From the NCBI GenBank assembly GCA_024405815.1, contig JAKSNX010000005.1, forward strand, positions 1-54,934: 54,934 bases of DNA. The letters run 5' to 3'. Below are positions 40,001 to 46,699 of this stretch, piece by piece. A model generated the notes under the pieces. It had not been told where the DNA came from. It was given only the letters and a program-made list of their open reading frames with translations, and made no database searches. Positions within the stretch are counted from its first letter, which is position 1, and every line of letters begins with the position of its first letter. The stretch is from Paludibacteraceae bacterium. Lineage in GTDB: Bacteria > Bacteroidota > Bacteroidia > Bacteroidales > Paludibacteraceae. Made by a program: the position numbers and the translations under genes.

Positions 40001-41326
40001 ATATTCCGCAACATCATAAAAATCAGAATTATCAACATTTACAACTGCAGACCTCTTTAGGATATCACTTACTTGAATATCAATAGTTGAAGCCAATGTA
40101 GTTACAAACAAAACATTAGAAGAAGCGGTAACAACATCTCCTGTCAAAGCATCAACTTGAAACTCGTATGCCGTTTGAGGGGCAAGACCCGTAAATGTGT
40201 AATTCTCAACAAATGCACCTGTATATGCTGTGGTCCATTCTGAACCTGGAATGCGATACTTGAAAGCAAAATCACTATCTTGTAAATCACTTGAAATTGT
40301 AGAGTTAATAATTACTGTTGATTTAGTAAATTCATCAACCTTAATTTTAATACTCGCTTTATCCTCTATAGGAAGACGATATAACCAAGAAGTTCTTGCT
40401 CCCCTTGATTGCGTCTGAAACCATGACACATAGCTGTCCCACTGCCCCACTCCTTTCCAATATGCTAACGTCATATCAGACGGAGCCACAAAGTCTCCTA
40501 TCGGCGTAAAAACAATGGCCTTATTACTTTGATCGTCCCTTGCGAATGAATTTCTTGTATAGTACTGTAGTATGTTCTTCCCACATAATTCAGGTTTAAG
40601 ATAAGAACTCAAAATAATATAACTTGCATCGAGACCACCACCATTTGCTGTTCTGAAATATGCCACATTCCCCTCATCGCGTCCATCTGCATTACTGTTG
40701 ATTTTAAAAGTAATTTCTCCGTTATCTTCATTGTATGATGCTGTTATATAAGCCATTGAAGCCGAATTATCCTGATATAAAGGAAGATTCTGCATAGTCA
40801 ATGTCGGACCAGACTGATTTTCTATTGTACCATACGTATAAATAATAGCATCTTGCCCACCATTAAAAACAGTAGTTTTTGCAACTCCACCATATGTGTA
40901 AGAAATAGGACCCTCGTAAACAACTATCGCACCAGGAAAAATGGTATTTCTATTTAGATTTTTCAATATAATGTCATTGCCTGAAGGAGCTTGCAGTACC
41001 AAATAATTGTTTTTCATATTAACTGCATTCTGTGGATCATTGTTATGTTTTAGGCAAAATTTTGACTCATCCAAACCACTGCCATTCCATGAAACAGGTG
41101 TTCCATTGTTTGAAGAAATAGTATATTTAACATCACCATTAGAAAGAGTAGTAATCGTCAAATTAAATGGAGCTGGGTCATTGTTTTGGTCTGCAGAGTT
41201 CCTGATAATCTTTTGTTCCACATACTCAGACCCAGGTCTTAAATCAACTGCAAACGCAGATTGGGTTACAAACAGTGCGGTGAGGATACCGCAGAGCCAC
41301 AAAAAAGTAGTTGTTTTTGCTTTCAT
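34082..41326 (-). CDS. Giant secreted protein with seven SMET/TYGxxCC modules
   Basis: 2414 residues. Signal peptide (MKAKTTTFLWLCGILTALFVTQSAFA). Residues ~27-300 match the start of the 934-aa protein; two FnIII-like segments follow (~310-500). Seven tandem modules (~505-1900, about 200 residues each) each start near a cysteine (VCDREF, ICDKLY, VCDRIF) with a SMET/SLET..GDV.SI strand and end with a TYGTxCC-type motif. Most are followed by an FnIII-like segment with a YEAVVEAAYPSF motif. The C-terminal ~480 residues (EEAVAAAGEDDVIRL, MWYSLSLPFDVKV, IRFKAANKAELF) match the C-terminus of the 1620-aa protein at 49735. The last ~60 residues (GKISIKGL to GTYIVKVGESNVKIIVD) look like a T9SS type A sorting tail. 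Probably a long surface filament or adhesin; no enzymatic motif seen. Confidence 0.83.
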   Translation of the reverse strand: MKAKTTTFLWLCGILTALFVTQSAFAVDLRPGSEYVEQKIIRNSADQNNDPAPFNLTITTLSNGDVKYTISSNNGTPVSWNGSGLDESKFCLKHNNDPQNAVNMKNNYLVLQAPSGNDIILKNLNRNTIFPGAIVVYEGPISYTYGGVAKTTVFNGGQDAIIYTYGTIENQSGPTLTMQNLPLYQDNSASMAYITASYNEDNGEITFKINSNADGRDEGNVAYFRTANGGGLDASYIILSSYLKPELCGKNILQYYTRNSFARDDQSNKAIVFTPIGDFVAPSDMTLAYWKGVGQWDSYVSWFQTQSRGARTSWLYRLPIEDKASIKIKVDEFTKSTVIINSTISSDLQDSDFAFKYRIPGSEWTTAYTGAFVENYTFTGLAPQTAYEFQVDALTGDVVTASSNVLFVTTLASTIDIQVSDILKRSAVVNVDNSDFYDVAEYKLSYKESGAPSYTELGIVALPYTLEGLTAGTLYDVKIDAAAPTFDDPTEQISQNTSFSTLSNGSDVCSVELNGGGTVRAYLSMETATNGDVILSIAANAAGDKTNIGFKNEQFVRTSSLSDGIWKVGNEKANVYFSNIEYAYKNPIATIKLIPGAVMPANAKLTFTGTIGWNESNTDRNTGSVTVSYTYGTVCCNLEPIKAEVVDVTGTTATIHTSNACLVDDGNEYSFSLKYRKYGETEYTSVPGTIGKHEYVLSKLEYGQEYEYFYEAVQIGNPENIITSNVQKFLVRIKGNEVCGHVEYNSGNSYISIIMETSLQGDLVTSIFNTRTPENNLSFRDDGPSAHKISNYKVILPDGTETEASNYFEDFVLSGFKTVAVFKKKADIPAGSKIKLNSTHMVWRSDVNNDAYVVLETKPVFTYGNYCSDIISESCNLSYKYNTTCYISMETDMLGNVVVSIEGDNNTRFRTNSGDNGMHILSRYTVNGAAASNYFESIAVAADYKSITLTPKTTAHLSNIDKIEYNGQILWKTDNNPDEWVDNKKIQHTYGTACCEAGKELKLTVDNITQSSATVSASNFCLQDQDYNYNFKYKIAGSTAEYSTLPYQPSGIYNLNNLISGVEYEVVYEAVYPGATEPDYTISANFTTSDYSGEVCDREFHMNSEYQIGLSLETLLNGDVLMSISSHCGYDDVKFVNEAGHIATSNEFFKVNGVAASNYFAQPVLSADGLTSTMKCINPLPDNAVITIAGNNNKLVWFANNGNHWIINSDQFNNFSYTYGTYCCSLGALRATVASIGKHTASVEIQDDCIINDEYQYRIKYQIKDTPSSVAVVDGRPEFGVYMLSDLMSGTNYEAVVEAAYPSFANAEVFVQSNKVEFATEMPGSEICDKLYKDGDYTINLSMETLQNGDIKISLVGQSHESVLYNERMLNSINWYLVDGEAASTYFADPVVAADGKSATIKLIDASIADNAVITMTGEAGGGIRWDVDGVFHYITGDNEQFADFKYTYHTVCCADGKNLLSKAKDISYNTANIQIYDGCIFGNGYEYKLTYKLKDSAIETVIEGRADNGLYMLDNLLSGATYVAVAEAAYPSFENPTIEERAEVEFTTLSKSSEVCDRIFSTNGQGDYAIGIDFETLGNGDVLISINNHCEYDDVKFSDENGHMITDISFYKVNGGDASTYFSSPVLSDDALTSTMKCISPLPDNAKITLTENNYKLVWFADGGTKYTQEAAQFAGFSYTYGSYCTAKGLVRAEVASVAFETATITANNKSIAGEPYVYRLKYRKAGTTGDYTIAATSFQSVYEITNLSAGTDYEAVLEVGYPDFSAGAVSSWTVYFSTLNHQSDVCNVAVGPGALKKSTCYISLETNDGGDLVVSISGDKVKFRSDVSSLDWKLSGYSVGEENATEYFEGTPEHSDKKSIFKLKSGKSIPLGTRIKYAGVISWSYDGSDDYVTDITVAGLNMEFSYGTMCVTSPIRIGDNYYDTMEEAVAAAGEDDVIRLLQSIDDDLNVTKNLNVNADGFSMGNVTIGDGYTLNLAGNLGCDDLILKSGVTTSGQLLPNGYNVVVNGNAYFDKQFEPSSKRMWYSLSLPFDVKVTDMYNAATEAHENLAFDDEVAITEYNSVARANGETGWQYLEDPSTVLKAGTTYHYIINHFAQNNNIRFKAANKAELFADNIIPLTYYTGSSSDVTDFGWNGIGNNQLYSVKMSCDGIAYGLVYQSISDSYNPYLLNETSFNPGTAVFLQSSEAAPTVTLSAAQLKSAEIIVNPFKLNISGNGTSDYCYVSASTESTDSYNMGKDLVKMGTYKSGNYVSMWLGAYGLDLSCADLMVSGGEAYAGLGIYAPKAGNYKLFADKFVEGQSIILTKNGVDVFDFANGEYVLALAKGINAGYGIKIVVEDIPTETETIGNIVISAKDGKISIKGLNGGEEYVVNNMFFNVASGVANGSEVTIEVQKGTYIVKVGESNVKIIVD

Positions 41327-41385
41327 AGTATTTGATTTTTTAAGTTATTGTTCTGTTTTACGGATAAAAATCCACTTTAACTGAA

Positions 41386-41393
41386 CAAAGATA
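41386..41393 (-). promoter_or_regulatory. Candidate -7 element of the 2414-aa gene
   Basis: TATCTTTG on the minus strand fits TAnnTTTG, 60 bases before the ATG. No clear TTTG lies 19-21 bases upstream; a TATATATAATA tract lies about 15 bases upstream instead, so an activator may be needed. Confidence 0.45.
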
Positions 41394-41447
41394 AGCATTA
41401 GCACACATATTATATATACGTCGCACCTTAACCCCTCTACTACATAC

Positions 41448-41484
41448 AAAAAAATTGCATACTACATTAGTACGCAGTATGCAA
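41448..41484 (-). terminator. Terminator after the HepT/MntA pair
   Basis: Stem TTGCATACT (41455-41463) with AGTATGCAA (41476-41484), 12-base loop, followed on the minus strand by a run of seven T. It should end the toxin-antitoxin transcript before the 2414-aa gene. Confidence 0.8.
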
Positions 41485-41513
41485 AATTATAAACATTACA
41501 AATACCTATATGC

Positions 41514-41870
41514 TTACTTCTCAGATTGCTCTTCTCTTATATATTTTTCAATTTTTGGTTTTAAAACAGGAATATCATTTTGAATAATATTCCAAACTTG
41601 ATAAGGATTTATTTGATAATATCCATGCACCAAAATATGACGTAAACCAGAAATGGCATCCCATTCCACTTCCGAGTGATTTGCCTTAAATTCTTTAGTT
41701 AATTTATATACGGCTTCTCCTATTATCTCTAAATGTTTAACATAGCCAAAATACAGAATCGGATTTTTTATAACCTCATCCAACTCCATCTCATCTTTGT
41801 GTTCCATTATAATGTTAATGGCATCACTAATATGCTGTAATCTTTCTATATCTCTAACTCTTTCTCTCAT
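41514..41870 (-). CDS. hepT: HepT-like HEPN toxin (DUF86)
   Basis: 118 residues, all-helical, with the HEPN ribonuclease motif Rx4HxY visible as RHILVHGYY near residue 77. Family members are the toxin half of HepT/MntA pairs. The HEPN toxin is an RNA-cleaving dimer, silenced when the partner nucleotidyltransferase adds AMP to the motif tyrosine. All motif residues are intact, so it should be functional. Its start overlaps the mntA stop by 17 bases, typical for this pair, and it is transcribed after the antitoxin. Cytoplasmic. Confidence 0.9.
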   Translation of the reverse strand: MRERVRDIERLQHISDAINIIMEHKDEMELDEVIKNPILYFGYVKHLEIIGEAVYKLTKEFKANHSEVEWDAISGLRHILVHGYYQINPYQVWNIIQNDIPVLKPKIEKYIREEQSEK

Positions 41871-42162
41871 ATATTAAAATTTTATCACGATTTGCTGATG
41901 GTACTGCAAATGAAAGCAGATACCCATCCTCAATCATATCTACTTTTCTATTAAGTTTTTTACTTAATGTACACATCATAGATGATATCTTCAGCAAAGA
42001 TAAGTTATTACTATCTTCATATTTAACCAGCAAATCAACATCACTTTTAGGCGTTTCCTCTCCTCTAGAGCATGACCCAAAAAGGTACGCCTTAGAAACA
42101 GGCTGACTAGAGAAATACTCCTGAATAACTGGTATCATCTGTTTAACTTCACTACTTATCAT
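41854..42162 (-). CDS. mntA: MntA-like nucleotidyltransferase antitoxin
   Basis: 102 residues, a minimal nucleotidyltransferase. The motif GSCSRGEETPKSDVDLLVKY contains the GS and DxD residues that bind nucleotide and metal, as in MntA/MNT antitoxins. It should AMPylate the tyrosine of the HepT Rx4HxY motif and so neutralise the toxin. It is the first gene of the pair, starting at the ATG at 42162, about 25-30 bases after a promoter-like TAAGTTTG. It may be a solitary stability or defence module; nothing ties it to the glucan genes. Confidence 0.9.
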   Translation of the reverse strand: MISSEVKQMIPVIQEYFSSQPVSKAYLFGSCSRGEETPKSDVDLLVKYEDSNNLSLLKISSMMCTLSKKLNRKVDMIEDGYLLSFAVPSANRDKILIYERKS

Positions 42163-42184
42163 TGCTGTTCTAAACTTTATTTTG

Positions 42185-42192
42185 CAAACTTA
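42185..42192 (-). promoter_or_regulatory. Candidate -7 element for mntA-hepT
   Basis: TAAGTTTG on the minus strand, 22 bases before the mntA ATG, fits TAnnTTTG. I see no TTTG at the expected -33 distance. Confidence 0.4.
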
Positions 42193-42240
42193 CATAATTT
42201 TTTTCATACTTTATGTAATTCTGCAAAAAAATTACTAAAA

Positions 42241-42282
42241 GATTTTTACCTTCGGTGATTCTTGCTCAAAATGACGGGAGGT
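42241..42282. repeat. Diverged GTCAT-TTGAGC repeat
   Basis: On the minus strand it reads GTCATTTTGAGC followed by CACCGAAGG, a relative of the repeat at 12821-12850. It lies in the 250-base divergent gap between mntA and the second GH16; apart from promoters nothing else is seen there. Confidence 0.4.
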
Positions 42283-42339
42283 AGTATTGCTGTAGTATTT
42301 TTTATTTTTATTATGAAATAAGGTGCGAAATGGTTTTTA

Positions 42340-42370
42340 TTGTAAAATACAATAATATTTTGTATTTTTG
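42340..42370 (+). promoter_or_regulatory. Promoter of the GH16-CotH operon
   Basis: TTG (42340-42342), a 20-base spacer and TATTTTTG (42363-42370) fit the Bacteroidota consensus, 43 bases before the GH16 ATG. Confidence 0.65.
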
Positions 42371-42412
42371 AACTTTGAAAACCTTAAAATTAACCTTACA
42401 ATATATAAAAAT

Positions 42413-43504
42413 ATGAAAAAATTTAACTCTACGTTGCTTTTTTTGGCAACTCTCTTAATCCCTGTTACTGCTAATGCAGAGTATAAATTAGTGTGGTCTG
42501 ATGAGTTTGAATGTGATGAGATTAACAAAACAGTTTGGACTCACGAGATAGGCACAGGTAAGGACGGTTGGGGTAACTGGGAGTCAGAATACTACACTGA
42601 TAAAAAGGAGAACTCTTATATAGAGGACGGTAATTTGGTTATCAGGGCAATAGCAGATGAGACTCAATATAATCCTAAATACAAGACCCACTTTACATCT
42701 GCCAGAATGATAACAAAGGGCAAACTACAGGTTCAGTATGGAAAGTTAGAGGCAAGAATCAAACTGCCTGAATCTAAAAAAGGTGTGTGGCCTGCATTTT
42801 GGATGTTAGGTGAGAAAGTTAACTGGCCCTACTGCGGAGAGATAGACATAATGGAATATATGTGTCAGAACAACTCTAATAAAAGAGTTTTAAGCACATT
42901 CCATTGGAACCACGGAACCTCTTATTCTCCAGCCTCTTACGGAGAAGGCAAGAACATTGATAACCCTAATGACTTTCACGTTTATTCTCTTGAATGGACA
43001 AGCGAATATCTTAAATGTTTTGTTGACGGACAACATATTGTTACCATGAACATCAATGATGAGGTTAAGACATTTAAGGCTGGTGAGTTTTTCTTTATTC
43101 TTAATTTGGCAATAGGCGGCACATACGTAGGCGGCGATTATGACAAGTCTATTACAGAAGAAAAAATGTATGTAGATTATGTGCGTGTATATCAAGACCC
43201 TGCTGACGGCGGTTCTCTTACAAACAAAACCACTCCTTGCACTCCGTCTGCCGCAGAAGATGTTTTGGCTGGCAGCGGTGTAGAGGTTTGGCCAAATCCT
43301 ACATCGGGTATAGTAAATGTTGATTCTGATACAGAGATATCAGAGATATTTGTATTTGACTACTCTAACAAAATGGTGGCATCTTACAGTAACTTGACAG
43401 ATAAGAATGCAACTATAGATATATCTGCTTTAAGCAATGGTATGTATGTATTGGTTATTGGAACAAACGATGGTTATGTATCTAAACATATAATTAAACA
43501 ATGA
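42413..43504 (+). CDS. GH16 laminarinase with T9SS type A sorting tail
   Basis: 363 residues from the ATG at 42413 (MKKFNSTLLFLATLLIPVTANA signal peptide). One GH16 domain (about 23-275) with LVWSDEFECDEIN, YGKLEARIKLPES, GVWPAFWMLG, the catalytic CGEIDIMEYM (E-I-D-I-M-E), FILNLAIGGTYVGG and YVDYVRVYQDP. A short linker leads to a ~75-residue Por_Secre_tail (VWPNPTSGIVNVD, FVFDYSNKMVASY, GMYVLVIG) that directs export by the type IX system. So this laminarinase is surface-attached or released by T9SS, in contrast to the GH16 in the glucan locus. Its TGA overlaps the ATG of the CotH gene. Confidence 0.94.
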   Translation: MKKFNSTLLFLATLLIPVTANAEYKLVWSDEFECDEINKTVWTHEIGTGKDGWGNWESEYYTDKKENSYIEDGNLVIRAIADETQYNPKYKTHFTSARMITKGKLQVQYGKLEARIKLPESKKGVWPAFWMLGEKVNWPYCGEIDIMEYMCQNNSNKRVLSTFHWNHGTSYSPASYGEGKNIDNPNDFHVYSLEWTSEYLKCFVDGQHIVTMNINDEVKTFKAGEFFFILNLAIGGTYVGGDYDKSITEEKMYVDYVRVYQDPADGGSLTNKTTPCTPSAAEDVLAGSGVEVWPNPTSGIVNVDSDTEISEIFVFDYSNKMVASYSNLTDKNATIDISALSNGMYVLVIGTNDGYVSKHIIKQ

Positions 43505-45456
43505 AATACTCAAGATTAGTGGTCTTAACCACGATGTTAGGACTTGCCTGTAGTGTAACTATAGCGCAAACATCAAATAAACTTAACGGTAAAGCCGTAA
43601 GTTGCGCATCGGTTGACAAAAACTCCACCGCAGACAAAGCATTTGACGGCAAACAGAATACTTATTTCTGGTCTAATCAGAGAAAATTCGGTTGGGTTGG
43701 ATTGGAACTGCCTGAAAAGTGTGTGATAACAAAGGTTGGATATTGCCCTGCGGCAGAGAGGGAACGTATGTTCCTAGGCGTTATAGAGGGTGCCAACTCT
43801 CCTGATTTTATGGATGCAATTCCTATTTATATGATACAGGAGACCCCAACAGCGGGCATGCACTATGCCGATGTTTCCTGCTCCAGAGGTTTCAAATACG
43901 TTAGGTTTGTAATGTCTAACCACTACACAGGCAATAACGGTTATAGTGCACAAGGCGATACTGTGCGTTGCAAGGTTAGTGAACTTGAGTTCTACGGCTA
44001 CGCATCGGAGGGCGATGACTCCAAACTATTTCAACTTACAAAACTGCCTACCGTTACCATTCATACTGTAAACGAGAAGGATATTCTAAATAAAGAGGAT
44101 TGGGTGGACGGAACTATATCCATAATATCTGATAATGGCAAGGAGTTCTATTCAGATGCACTACAGATAAAAGGCAGGGGCAATGCAAGCTGGGGTTTTG
44201 CCAAGAAACCTTATAAGATAAAGCTTGCCAACAAGGTTAAACTGCTTGGTATGCCAGCCAAAGAGAAAAAATGGACTTTTATAAACAATATGGGAGACAA
44301 GACCCTTATGCGTAACCTTATAGCGTTTGAGGCAAGCAGGATTTTTGGATTGGAATACACCCCTGCGGCACGCTCTGTAGATGTTTTTGTAAACGGTGAG
44401 TATCGGGGTAACTACCAGTTATGTGACCAAGTGGAACAGGGCGACAATAGGGTTAATGTTACTAAAATGAAAAACACTGATACTGAGGGTGATAACCTTA
44501 CAGGCGGTTATATGATTGAAATAGATGCGTATGCCCCTGATGAGGGAGAGCAAAAAAGAGATAAATCTTGGTTCTATACAAATCATAATACTCCTGTAAC
44601 TATCAAGTACCCCGATGAAGATGATATTGTGCCTCAACAGACAAACTACATAAAACAGTATGTCAATAAGGTTCAGCAGGCTGTCTATGACAGAAAAAAG
44701 AGTGAGATTGATAAGATTTTTGATGTAGAGTCATTCTTAAAGCACTTTTTGATAGGTGAATTCAGCGGAAACACAGACACATATTGGAGTGTTTATATGT
44801 ACAAGGACAGGCTGAACGATATTATGTTTACCGGTCCTGTATGGGATTTTGACATAGCGTTTGAGAACGATTACCGTACATACCCAATAAACAACAAAAC
44901 ACAGTATCTGTTTGAATCGGGAGGCTCCGAAGCCGCAGGAATGAACACTTTTGCCAAAAATCTGATTACAGACTACAAAGATGACTTACAGTATATTTGG
45001 AGTTATGCCAGGGCAAACGGCTTTACTAAAGATTACATCCTATCATTCATAGATAATACAGCAAATGATATAAGAGAGTCTGCTAATCTTAACTTTATGC
45101 GTTGGCCTATACTTAACTATAAAGTTCACATGAACCCAAGGGCATTGGGCAGTTTTGATGCCGAGGTTAATGCCGTTAAGACATACGTGTCACAGCGTTT
45201 TGACTGGCTTGACAAGAAAATAGGGATTATTCCTACAGGGACTGAAAATACAGAAGATTCAAACACCGTTAACGTATATTCCAATGATGGAATGCTTTGT
45301 GTTTCCGGCATTGAGAACGGCACCGTATCTGTATATAATGATATGGGGGCATTGATTTATGAGAGCAATAATAAAGGTAGCATTGAAATAATGCTACCTA
45401 AAGGAGTTTATTCCGTATTGCATAACGGAAACAGTTGCAGAATTTTAGTGGAATAA
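43501..45456 (+). CDS. Secreted CotH-type kinase with discoidin-like domain
   Basis: 651 residues. Signal peptide (1-23), then an F5/8-type-C/discoidin-like domain (about 25-172; KAFDGKQNTYFWSN, GFKYVRFVMS). A CotH domain follows (about 180-560) with KGRGNASWGFAKKPYKIKL, FINNMGDKTLMRNLIAFEAS, VFVNGEYRGNYQLCDQVE and FTGPVWDFDIAFEND; the last holds the D-x-D-type metal or ATP-binding acidic residues. CotH proteins are secreted atypical protein kinases, best known from spore coats. The C-terminal ~65 residues (VNVYSNDGMLCVSGI to SVLHNGNSCRILVE) resemble a T9SS type A tail. The gene overlaps the GH16 stop by four bases (ATGA), so the two are translated together; the kinase target is unknown. Confidence 0.88.
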   Translation: MKYSRLVVLTTMLGLACSVTIAQTSNKLNGKAVSCASVDKNSTADKAFDGKQNTYFWSNQRKFGWVGLELPEKCVITKVGYCPAAERERMFLGVIEGANSPDFMDAIPIYMIQETPTAGMHYADVSCSRGFKYVRFVMSNHYTGNNGYSAQGDTVRCKVSELEFYGYASEGDDSKLFQLTKLPTVTIHTVNEKDILNKEDWVDGTISIISDNGKEFYSDALQIKGRGNASWGFAKKPYKIKLANKVKLLGMPAKEKKWTFINNMGDKTLMRNLIAFEASRIFGLEYTPAARSVDVFVNGEYRGNYQLCDQVEQGDNRVNVTKMKNTDTEGDNLTGGYMIEIDAYAPDEGEQKRDKSWFYTNHNTPVTIKYPDEDDIVPQQTNYIKQYVNKVQQAVYDRKKSEIDKIFDVESFLKHFLIGEFSGNTDTYWSVYMYKDRLNDIMFTGPVWDFDIAFENDYRTYPINNKTQYLFESGGSEAAGMNTFAKNLITDYKDDLQYIWSYARANGFTKDYILSFIDNTANDIRESANLNFMRWPILNYKVHMNPRALGSFDAEVNAVKTYVSQRFDWLDKKIGIIPTGTENTEDSNTVNVYSNDGMLCVSGIENGTVSVYNDMGALIYESNNKGSIEIMLPKGVYSVLHNGNSCRILVE

Positions 45457-45460
45457 TACT

Positions 45461-45490
45461 AAAACCTATTGGTGGTATATTACCGGTTTT
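45461..45490. terminator. Possible bidirectional terminator in convergent gene ends
   Basis: AAAACC (45461-45466) pairs with GGTTTT (45485-45490) around an inner GGT/ACC pairing. It lies in the 9-base gap and the last codons of the opposing gene, where convergent transcripts must end. The stem is short. Confidence 0.35.
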
Positions 45491-46122
45491 GGAACTACAG
45501 GGTTAATAGGTACGGTGATAGTGAACTCATCACTTACACAAGAGCCTACAGTAGCGGTAAGGTGATATACCACATTAGCAACCGTATTGCCATTATTAGT
45601 ATATTTATCTGCCGATAAGAATGTTTTGCTTGTAGTAGTACCTGGCGTTACATTACCAGCATCGGCGGTAACACCTGCAGGCACATCTACGCTAATAAGT
45701 GTCCAACTTGTAATGGCTGTGCCTGACTTATCCATAAGCGGAAGTTCTGTTCCTATAGGCTCTCCTGAACAAGCCCTTGTATCTGTAATATTATCCACTA
45801 CAGGCTTTGCAACTACAGTAATGTTTATTGTAGATAGTTCACTAAGACAGCCGTCTGCAGTCTTCTCCTGCACACTCATAATATAACTGCCCTTATTTAT
45901 CCATTCTACAGATATAAGACCCGATGTGGCACCTGCTGTAATGGTTCTGTCAGAGGCATTACCTGTAATACTCCAAATGTACGTAGAACCTGCATTCTCC
46001 TCTACCCCGTATGGTTGTGTTGATGCACATACACTTTGGTCCCCTGTTTCAGGATAAGGAGCGACTGCAAACATAGCAGCAGAAACTGCAAACAATGAAA
46101 CTAAAAGAACTGACTTTTTCAT
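45466..46122 (-). CDS. Secreted PKD-like domain protein
   Basis: 218 residues with a signal peptide (MKKSVLLVSLFAVSAAMFA). The remainder holds two or three PKD/Ig-like beta-sandwich units (STYIWSITGNASDRTI, SVEWINKGSYIMSVQE, CSGEPIGTELPL), of the kind often found before T9SS type B domains. The chain ends in a proline-rich NPVVPKPVIYHQ with no sorting domain of its own. It is the third gene of an operon with the 895-aa and 184-aa proteins, 22 bases after the latter. Its end faces the CotH gene with only 9 bases between stops. Function unknown. Confidence 0.75.
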   Translation of the reverse strand: MKKSVLLVSLFAVSAAMFAVAPYPETGDQSVCASTQPYGVEENAGSTYIWSITGNASDRTITAGATSGLISVEWINKGSYIMSVQEKTADGCLSELSTINITVVAKPVVDNITDTRACSGEPIGTELPLMDKSGTAITSWTLISVDVPAGVTADAGNVTPGTTTSKTFLSADKYTNNGNTVANVVYHLTATVGSCVSDEFTITVPINPVVPKPVIYHQ

Positions 46123-46144
46123 AGTATTTAGATTTTGATGTTAT

Positions 46145-46699
46145 TTACTTTTTATAAACTTCTACATTACCCTTACGTACACTGCCATCGGGTAAAATGG
46201 CTTTATAATAATAGACACCTGGCATTGCTATTGCTGTGGTGCCATTTATGTTAGCATATCCGTCCCAACCGTTATAGGTGTGGGCAATCATATTACCGTT
46301 GCGGTCAAACACATACAACTCTACGGGACCCTCCTCTATATCTACAAGAAAATCTCTGTTAGTGCTGCTTTCATCGTAAGGCATAAATATGGTAGGCCAC
46401 TGTTTCTCTGGCTTAACACATAATTTATAAGCGGTTATGTAAGATGAGCAACCATAATCATCGGTTACCCTAATGGTACGTTCTGTCCCGTTCTCAAGAC
46501 CCGATATGGTCCAAATATTACCCTCTTGCGTAATGACGGCTCCGGATTGTTCATCGCACGATACCACACCGTATGCCACCTGCACTGTTACAGAATATGT
46601 AGTTGCATCTTCGGAGCAAACATACCCGTCACTACCCTGAGCAAATAATGTAGCCGCACAGGTTAGAAAAATGAGCAATATGTAGTTACGCAGTTTCAA
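46145..46699 (-). CDS. Stand-alone T9SS type B sorting-domain protein (TTG start)
   Basis: 184 residues. The start is TTG at 46699, overlapping the TGA of the 895-aa gene as TTGA. No in-frame ATG occurs before the middle of the sorting domain, and only the TTG gives the signal peptide (MKLRNYILLIFLTCAATLFA). A short cysteine-containing SprB/PKD-like segment (about 25-95) is followed by a complete gliding-motility-type C-terminal domain (WPTIFMPYDESSTNRDF, LYVFDRNGNMIAHTYNGWDG, PGVYYYKAILPDGS, KGNVEVYKK). It is therefore little more than a secretion/anchoring domain, tightly coupled to the upstream 895-aa protein, which has no such domain. A frameshift origin is unlikely because this protein has its own signal peptide. 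Confidence 0.83.
   Translation of the reverse strand: MKLRNYILLIFLTCAATLFAQGSDGYVCSEDATTYSVTVQVAYGVVSCDEQSGAVITQEGNIWTISGLENGTERTIRVTDDYGCSSYITAYKLCVKPEKQWPTIFMPYDESSTNRDFLVDIEEGPVELYVFDRNGNMIAHTYNGWDGYANINGTTAIAMPGVYYYKAILPDGSVRKGNVEVYKK

Noticed and set aside
34082..41326. CRISPR-like or DNA-level tandem array
   Set aside because: Periodicity is ~600 bp at the protein level within one open reading frame; no short identical repeats with unique spacers.
41455..41484. Dyad TTGCATACT-N12-AGTATGCAA as an operator of the 2414-aa gene
   Set aside because: It is followed by a T-run in the direction of the HepT/MntA transcript and fits a terminator.
42368..42412. Earlier start of the second GH16 at 42368
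   Set aside because: That TTG belongs to the TATTTTTG promoter element; the ATG at 42413 gives a clean signal peptide.
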